A stretch of DNA of 64,000 bases from Pseudisothecium myosuroides (taxonomy: Eukaryota; Streptophyta; Bryopsida; Hypnales; Lembophyllaceae): assembly GCA_951799445.1 (NCBI GenBank), contig OX637297.1, forward strand, positions 13,950,001 to 14,014,000. Reading direction: 5' to 3'. This document shows, one piece after another, positions 58,771 through 64,000 of this stretch; the stretch's first letter is position 1, and the number at the start of each line of letters is the position of its first letter. The position numbers and the translations under genes are program-made. The notes beneath the pieces were generated by a model. That model saw nothing but the letters and a program-made list of their open reading frames with translations, did not search any database and was not told the DNA's origin.

Positions 58771-59724
58771 CATAGATGCAGTGTTGAATGCGGCATCAGC
58801 TTTTCTTGTACCCTGTTGTTTATGTGAGTTTTGTTTTTTGAACCTCTCCGTAAATCTAGCAGACAATGTTTCATGCTAATTGTTTTTAAACAGCGGTGGC
58901 CTTTATTCCACCCTCAAGTCCAAACATGCATATCTATGTCTTTGAATCCTAAACCTTGAACTTGTTGTACATCTAGGTGTATTTTTACTTTCCGGTCCTT
59001 GGTCACAAGGGAGCATGTTGACAACAATTTGCAGCAGCTCTATAGTTGTTGGCAGACTGGACATGAGCTTCTTGGACGGATGCAACAGTACTCCCACTAT
59101 GGTTTCCCTCCATCTCTGTGTACCTGTACTTTGCTTGTGTTGTGTTTGAAATGTCTGTAGACGGTGATGCAATGAATGATAATCAAACCCAGTAAAGTCC
59201 ATGAACCCAAGGCTTGGTTTGGACATAGGGCTTGTAAACCAGAACCACAATAGCATAAACCGCGGTTGTCATGATGCCCTAAATTGCCGACCTGCTTCCG
59301 TAGATGCAACGGATTTGAGTGCTTGGACTTCTTAGGACGCTTTAGACATGATATGAGATGTTGAGATCCTCTAGTCCTTGATTAAGTCATTCCCCTAAAC
59401 CTTGTAGTACACATAGTCAATTTGGTTAACTTGGCTTTATTCTAGTGCTCAGGAAAGTGAGAAAGAGCTCACTTCAACAGGTTTAATTTTCCGACTGCAT
59501 GCACTAGTTCCAAAAGACATCCATATTGAAGTACGCCTTAGTATTGAAATACCAATAATTTAGAGTTTTGCTTTGAATGCACGTATGAATGATTTTTTTG
59601 CTTTTAGCATTGCTCATGGTAATGTTTTCAAGCAATTTTTTTATAAAATACTAGGCGACACTTAAGTTTCCCGAAGTACTAATTGCGGAGTATGTCTTAT
59701 TTTTTCTTAGAATGGATGTCAACG
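58771..59724. other. Non-coding 3' part of the hAT element
   Basis: No convincing gene. Short ORFs on either strand lack domains. It probably forms the 3' untranslated part between the transposase and the subterminal repeats. Confidence 0.4.
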
Positions 59725-59727
59725 AAG

Positions 59728-60010
59728 GTCCGTCCACAATTACATCCGGTGGTTCCGTCGCCAAAATGGACCGTCCCTACTGTGCGCAGCAGGTCCGTTG
59801 CCATGAACCGTCTAGAAATGCATGAATCGGGCTGTTCGCACAGTCCGTCCACGCTGAGCCCGTCGAGGAGCTCCATCCCTTGGGTCCATCGCGACAGCCC
59901 ATCCTCTTCTTTGGACGAACATATCGTCCATGGGCCCGTCCACTACGATAAGACGCCTCGACCGTCCTGTCAATGGCCAGATGTCCCTTCCAGTCCGAGG
60001 CCGTCTCCTC
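59728..60010. repeat. hAT right subterminal repeats
   Basis: GTCCGTCCACAATT, ACCGTCCCTAC, GTCCGTTGCC, CAGTCCGTCCACG, ATCGTCCATGGG, CCCGTCCACTACG and CGACCGTCCTG lie within 290 bp, matching the word set at 31365-31560. Confidence 0.55.
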
Positions 60011-60176
60011 TCCCGTCATGATGGCGCCTAATCTAGTCCCTGATCCTAAAGACGGCTTGCCAAACCTATCGCCGCCGTCCCGTAGACGTTCCTTCTGTCA
60101 ATGCTGGCACTACTACAAGAATGGGGTCCGCTTGAAGACAATTTCAACAAATTTTTTGTTGATTTCCCGTGTAGGT

Positions 60177-60536
60177 TCAGAACACTTGGTTCGGACCCCC
60201 ACTGAACAGGTTGCTGTTGGACTTCTGTCCTTCAAATTGGTAAGAAAGCCCACTGACGGTGCAAAACTCACCACTGCTGTATTTACACCTGCCCATTTGA
60301 CTTCCGGCTTCCTGAAAAGCCTCCACTAATACATGCATGTCTTCTTTCCTTTTCTTTTCACTACCGATGAACTCCAGTTGTGCATTTGTGTGCAACCCTA
60401 TGGTTAACTTTGATTGTGCATATTTGGGAGATACATGTCCAGTAAGACTATTTCCACTATTTTTTGATGTCACCGTCATAAAATACATGTCCAGAGCTAC
60501 CACTTCATCTACAATATATTCCTTTTCAGGCGCCAT
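60177..60536 (-). CDS. Hypothetical ORF near the CACTA end
   Basis: A 119-codon frame with mixed composition (EKEYIVDEVVALDMYFMTVT, then KLTIGLHTNAQLEFIGSEKK). It may be the last exon of the CACTA-encoded protein. No motif is recognised and the stated start is not reliable. Confidence 0.35.
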   Translation of the reverse strand: MAPEKEYIVDEVVALDMYFMTVTSKNSGNSLTGHVSPKYAQSKLTIGLHTNAQLEFIGSEKKRKEDMHVLVEAFQEAGSQMGRCKYSSGEFCTVSGLSYQFEGQKSNSNLFSGGPNQVF

Positions 60537-62310
60537 GTGCGCAATTATTACTGGTGCAGTTCTCTAATGAGGCGGCGTTCCCTTGAATCCAGGGTTCTCG
60601 GACCCACCGAAGAATCATGCACATTCACTTCCGTATGTCCTCCTGGCATAGCAATCATTCATTTTCAGCCTCACGATTCAATTTGTTCTTTTATAATATT
60701 TTTTTCCTTGGGAGTCCCTCGGCCTTCTCCAATTCCATGTCACGTCCACTACAATGTGACAGATACGCTGCTCAGCAATGCATAGTGACTGCTGCACAGA
60801 CGTGACACACACTTCCTTCACACTCTGCTTTCGTCGCCATCTCCCAGACCCTGCTCCGCCAATTCCAAAGTTTGTCCTCTGTTTGCATAATTTCATTGCA
60901 CATTCACATGACACAGTCACTTTCACTCTACCTTCTCAAGTGACGAAAAAGGGTGGGAGGTACCACGTAAGTGTGAACGTCAAGCTTCAAGACATTCAAT
61001 TGCAGTTCAAGAGACAACAACTGTATTGGTAAGCATGTTTTCAAAAACCTTTCTATTCGTTTCTGCATCTACGGTCCTGGGATGGCCTCATATCCCCTCC
61101 CCTTCACTCCTACGGAAGTGAAATGAAGACAAAACATAGAGTCCTGCGATGTTGTCTTCCAAATACAGCACATGATATCCTAGCATTTACCATGTTCTTT
61201 TGGAATCCCTTGTCCCTACACTGTCCAACGCCTAATGCTCACTAGTTCCATCTAGTTAGGAAAAAAAGAAATCCATTTCTCACACAAGCAGCACCTTCTA
61301 CATGGACTTCGGGCCGTCATGCATCGAAGGATATGAAGTTCTTGTCCAGCATTTGCAGCAAAGTCAGAGGGTGAACTATACAAATCGTGCACGGGGCAGG
61401 TGCACTACATCATTTCTCCTATAGCCCTTTGTTGCTGCCGCGTGCTAGACGCTCAGTCGGGCATGCCCTCCAATCGCCGATACTTTAGTCTCAATGCCCT
61501 TCCACGGATATGAGCATATGCACTGGAACTCGCTCCACGTTCTTGCCTGGTTCGACACACTTGCACCTCTTATTTATGCCCTCTCTTCAGAACACAGTGC
61601 TCGTCCGCGCTTGCCTGTGACAATATCAGCGTCCTCCTGCAACAAAGCCGTCGGGCTCTCTGAATTCCGTTTCGCCTACACAGCACTCATTCAACCACAA
61701 CATTCAAACAACCAAACATGATGACCACAGACGGACTCCCACTTCTGTTGAGACGCTTTATAACAACTGTAGTATGCGTGTGTACCTTGACATTATTTCT
61801 TGGACAAAAAGGGAGGTGAATCCCCCCTGCCAGCCTTCCTCCTCATGCACACATGCATGGTGGAAAATAAAGAACTCCTATGACTATCCATTCAATCATT
61901 CATAAGCCGCTTGTGCTGTACCTAAGTTTCCCGCGTGCATGTGAAAATGGAAGCATGAACGTCAGAATGGACAATGTTTGAAAGCACAACATAAAAACAT
62001 TTGGACGTCAATATCAGTTCTCACTTCCCTAATACAACGGAGTCTAACTACGTATTCTCTTGACGACAATGTTTTCACTATCGCACACTGGGCCAGCAAA
62101 GACCAACAACAAGGCCACCAAACCAAAACATCGCATGACAGCAAATTCCTGTACAATACCATTGCAGCGACGACAACTCCTAAGGACATTCTTCTGCAAA
62201 ACTAAATTACTCAACGATGATACGACGGACCAACCCTTATAGCCATCCCCTGTACTGACCAACGGTTTCCCACACCCGTCCATAGACAAAACTTACGACC
62301 TCGCTCAAAA
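60537..62310. other. No gene seen within the CACTA element
   Basis: Short ORFs on both strands, none with a domain or good context. It could contain introns or subterminal DNA of the element. Confidence 0.4.
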
Positions 62311-62632
62311 CTACCCGCAAGACAAGGGGAATAAAAAGCACAAACTTGCCTGCTGAGATATTCCTTCATAAGTCGGAGTTGCTGACGCCTCCGTCACTGG
62401 GCGCCCGGGCGCTAAGGTTTTTCCACAAGAAGGTTCATCACCCTTGCTCTCAATTTTTGCCTTCAAATACTCCATATCCGCTTGCAATTTTTTCAGGAGC
62501 TGCATAGCCTCCAGTATTGCCTGACTTCCATCCTTCGCTCGACTGCTCGCAGAGTTTTCTCCACATCCTGTCCACTGGCTTGCAATTGCCACTGTCCCTG
62601 TTGCGCACATTTTGGATCACTATCTTCTTCAT
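62311..62632 (-). pseudogene. CACTA ORF fragment with coiled coil
   Basis: Overlapping frames encode AILEAMQLLKKLQADMEYLK, a short coiled coil, next to an acidic DSDEEDSDPKC segment in another frame. Position directly after the Ptta/En/Spm-like block and coiled-coil character match the C-terminal half of such ORF1 proteins. The frame changes suggest introns or decay. Confidence 0.4.
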
Positions 62633-62714
62633 CAGAGTCGGGATTCATTACTCGGCCACTCTCAGCAACAACCCTGTTGTGAGTCTTCTTTTTCTTTCCA
62701 CCATACCCCTTATC

Positions 62715-63310
62715 TCATGTCATCTCCGCCTGAACTTCCTCTAGATCCAGAGATCTCCACAACTTCTTTCTCAGGGACTCCCGCACTTCAATTTCACCAC
62801 CCGGACCAGTCCGGCCCACATTTTGCCTACAAGCATTAGCGTAGCGTATTGCTACAAACTTCCTCTGGAAATTGGGGCTGTCACATATTTGTTCCAACCT
62901 GTTCCATGCGTCCGGGTCCATGGTACTAGGGCACTCTTTTCTAGCCCTGATGAGGTTCATTAGCTCATTCCTCCTCTGCAACACACGGTGACCAACCAAA
63001 GGTAGAAGGAACTTATCAGAAACTACGCCACTGTACTCGAAGTTGTCTGTGAGTCGCTTCTTTAGCATCTGCATTTTACTATGTGGCTGCTGGCGTACGT
63101 CACGGATTGACGGGTCCAGCGCTATAAAAAGCTTGTTCAACTTGGGCTTCCATGCCATCAGTCCATCACCATAGGTCTCCCCCAAATCATTTACCATTAT
63201 GTAGAATGATTTCTTTCCCGCCGCCTCTCACTTGAGCATAGCAACATCTTGTTCTGCTTTTTTCCTCTTTCGATTTGCTTGGGCTTTTGACTCCGTCAGC
63301 ACATTCTTGC
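62715..63310 (-). pseudogene. Ptta/En/Spm-like ORF1 (Transposase_24-type)
   Basis: The frame reads ESKAQANRKRKKAEQDVAML, then K, TGA (near 63229), then EAAGKKSFYIMVNDLGETYG and on. It contains MDPDAWNRLEQICDSPNFQR and KFVAIRYANACRQNVGRTGP, the W...(S)x-F-Q-x(n)-N...TGG-like layout of the plant Ptta/En/Spm family. These are DNA-binding or accessory proteins of CACTA elements. The TGA marks decay. The match was made by eye. Confidence 0.5.
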
Positions 63311-63752
63311 TTGTCACTTCGCTCAACCAACACTGACGACGGAACAATTCATGGGTTGAAACGGGGTAATAGAAGCCAATTTCTTCGTAACCACTCCTTT
63401 TTTTGGACCATTATTGACTGTGTAGCTCAAAGTTTATTAGATTTCTCCAAAATAAAGATGCCCCTTGTTTCATAATTGTTATAGTGACATGTTTGACTAT
63501 TATTTAGTCTTTGATGTCATCATTTAATCTTAATTAAGCACAAAAATAGGGCTGTAACTAGTGCTTTTTACTCCTTTGTTGAATTTGAAATTAGACTATA
63601 TTTAAACTTTTTTATTGAAAGAAATGATATTTTGAATAGAATATGTCATTGTTGACAACTTTGAATCATTTTTAGAACTAATTTTGATGAAATTGATGAA
63701 GTTTTTGAGTAAAACATTCCATCAAAATTTCAAAAGAAACCCCAAAAGGAAC
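63253..63752. other. AT-rich intron-like spacer
   Basis: Very AT-rich with no ORF on the minus strand, between two coding blocks of the CACTA ORF. The 3' part probably forms the intron that starts at the donor at 63752. Confidence 0.4.
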
Positions 63753-63878
63753 CTGTTCTCCGTCTTGAGTGGCTCCTAATACCCGGTTTTGACCCTCATT
63801 GAAATCGTCATCGTCAATACCTTCATCGACAGGCATTTCAAGACCCATTGTGCGTCCGTTCCGCGGGTCAACCGTCTC
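63753..63878 (-). CDS. Small acidic exon, 42 codons
   Basis: On the minus strand CTTTCAG precedes and GTTCC follows a block of exactly 126 nt. It is open in one frame and translates to PVDEGIDDDDFNEGQNRVLG and neighbours. Its position upstream of the Ptta/En/Spm-like block suggests an exon of the same CACTA gene. Confidence 0.4.
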
Positions 63879-64000
63879 CTGAAAGGAGAAAAATCTTGTC
63901 TCCTTCGATAATGGTTCAACCTAGCGCACAGTGGGCTTCAATGGGCTTTGTACTTGTCCAAGCTGTTGCTCCGGTTCACGGCCACCTCTCGGCACTTTCT

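Larger units (their letters stand above)
31330..60100 (+). mobile_element. Degenerate hAT element, outer host of the insertion nest (limits approximate)
   Basis: The transposase pieces at 31889-32942, 39893-40235, 51782-52365 and 57651-58770 are collinear, and each junction rejoins in frame once the LTR insertions and one copy of each target duplication are removed. Clusters of GTCCGTCCA/GTCCATCCA words lie at both outer sides (31365-31560 and 59728-60010), as expected of hAT subterminal repeats. Without insertions the element is about 10 kb. I could not fix the terminal inverted repeats or the 8-bp duplication, so the ends are estimates. Confidence 0.65.
60108..64000 (-). mobile_element. CACTA (Ptta/En/Spm) element, one end
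   Basis: CACTACTACAAGAATGGGG at 60108 fits the terminal repeat of plant CACTA elements. The minus-strand ORFs inside include a Ptta/En/Spm-like region (62715-63250), so this would be the 3' end of the element. The other terminal repeat was not found and should lie beyond 64000. The immediate 3-bp duplication cannot be tested. Confidence 0.5.

Noticed and set aside
60678..62289. Several 60-85-codon ORFs on both strands
   Set aside because: They overlap one another, no motif is visible, and lengths are within chance for this composition.

Overview
The window looks like nuclear DNA of a plant with a large, repeat-filled genome. Evidence: plant-type telomere-like CCCTAAA units, a SUVR-type SET-domain gene, hAT and CACTA (Ptta/En/Spm) transposons, and very large LTRs. 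The exact group (fern, lycophyte, moss, gymnosperm or other) cannot be fixed from sequence alone.

Layout. 1-1735: 3' half of an ORF-bearing LTR (family A). 1736-13857: host DNA with minus-strand gene remains (a SUVR-like SET gene at 4995-6640 with possible upstream exons to 8340; a coiled-coil/zinc-finger gene at 9115-10709), local duplications, a hairpin and a 106-bp tandem array. 13858-23056: a family D LTR containing a 565-bp hAT-like MITE and a 5.1-kb family C LTR. 23057-29647: a second copy of the coiled-coil/zinc-finger gene, split by a family A LTR (25447-28934). 29648-31329: tandem repeats. About 31330-60107: a degenerate hAT element whose transposase frame is cut by three large insertions (A2, D2, B2), themselves hosting B1, B3, C2 and E. 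The stack is four deep at its deepest (hAT > D2 > B3 > C2). 60108-64000: end of a CACTA element with minus-strand ORF remains.

The main discovery is the LTR set. Nine TG...CA units (families A, B, C, D, E) with both ends in view have 5-bp target duplications, six perfect and four-of-five in the other four counted with D2, and no internal gag-pol, so they look like solo LTRs. Families A, B and D each carry a long ORF in the upstream part of the LTR. The three proteins are related: an N-terminal helical domain, an acidic/basic linker, a coiled coil, and a shared motif around G-S/T-K/R-V/L-V-x-I-L-V/T-D. A promoter-like TATA lies before the ORF and another after it. A, B, D and E also share a downstream block with a covarying hairpin. 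Family C instead encodes a 21-codon acidic first exon ending in a splice donor.

Many reading frames, host and mobile, are broken by TAG or TGA codons explained by C-to-T or G-to-A changes, as expected for old methylated DNA. Removing the insertions in silico rejoins the hAT frame exactly at all three sites, which confirms the insertion boundaries.
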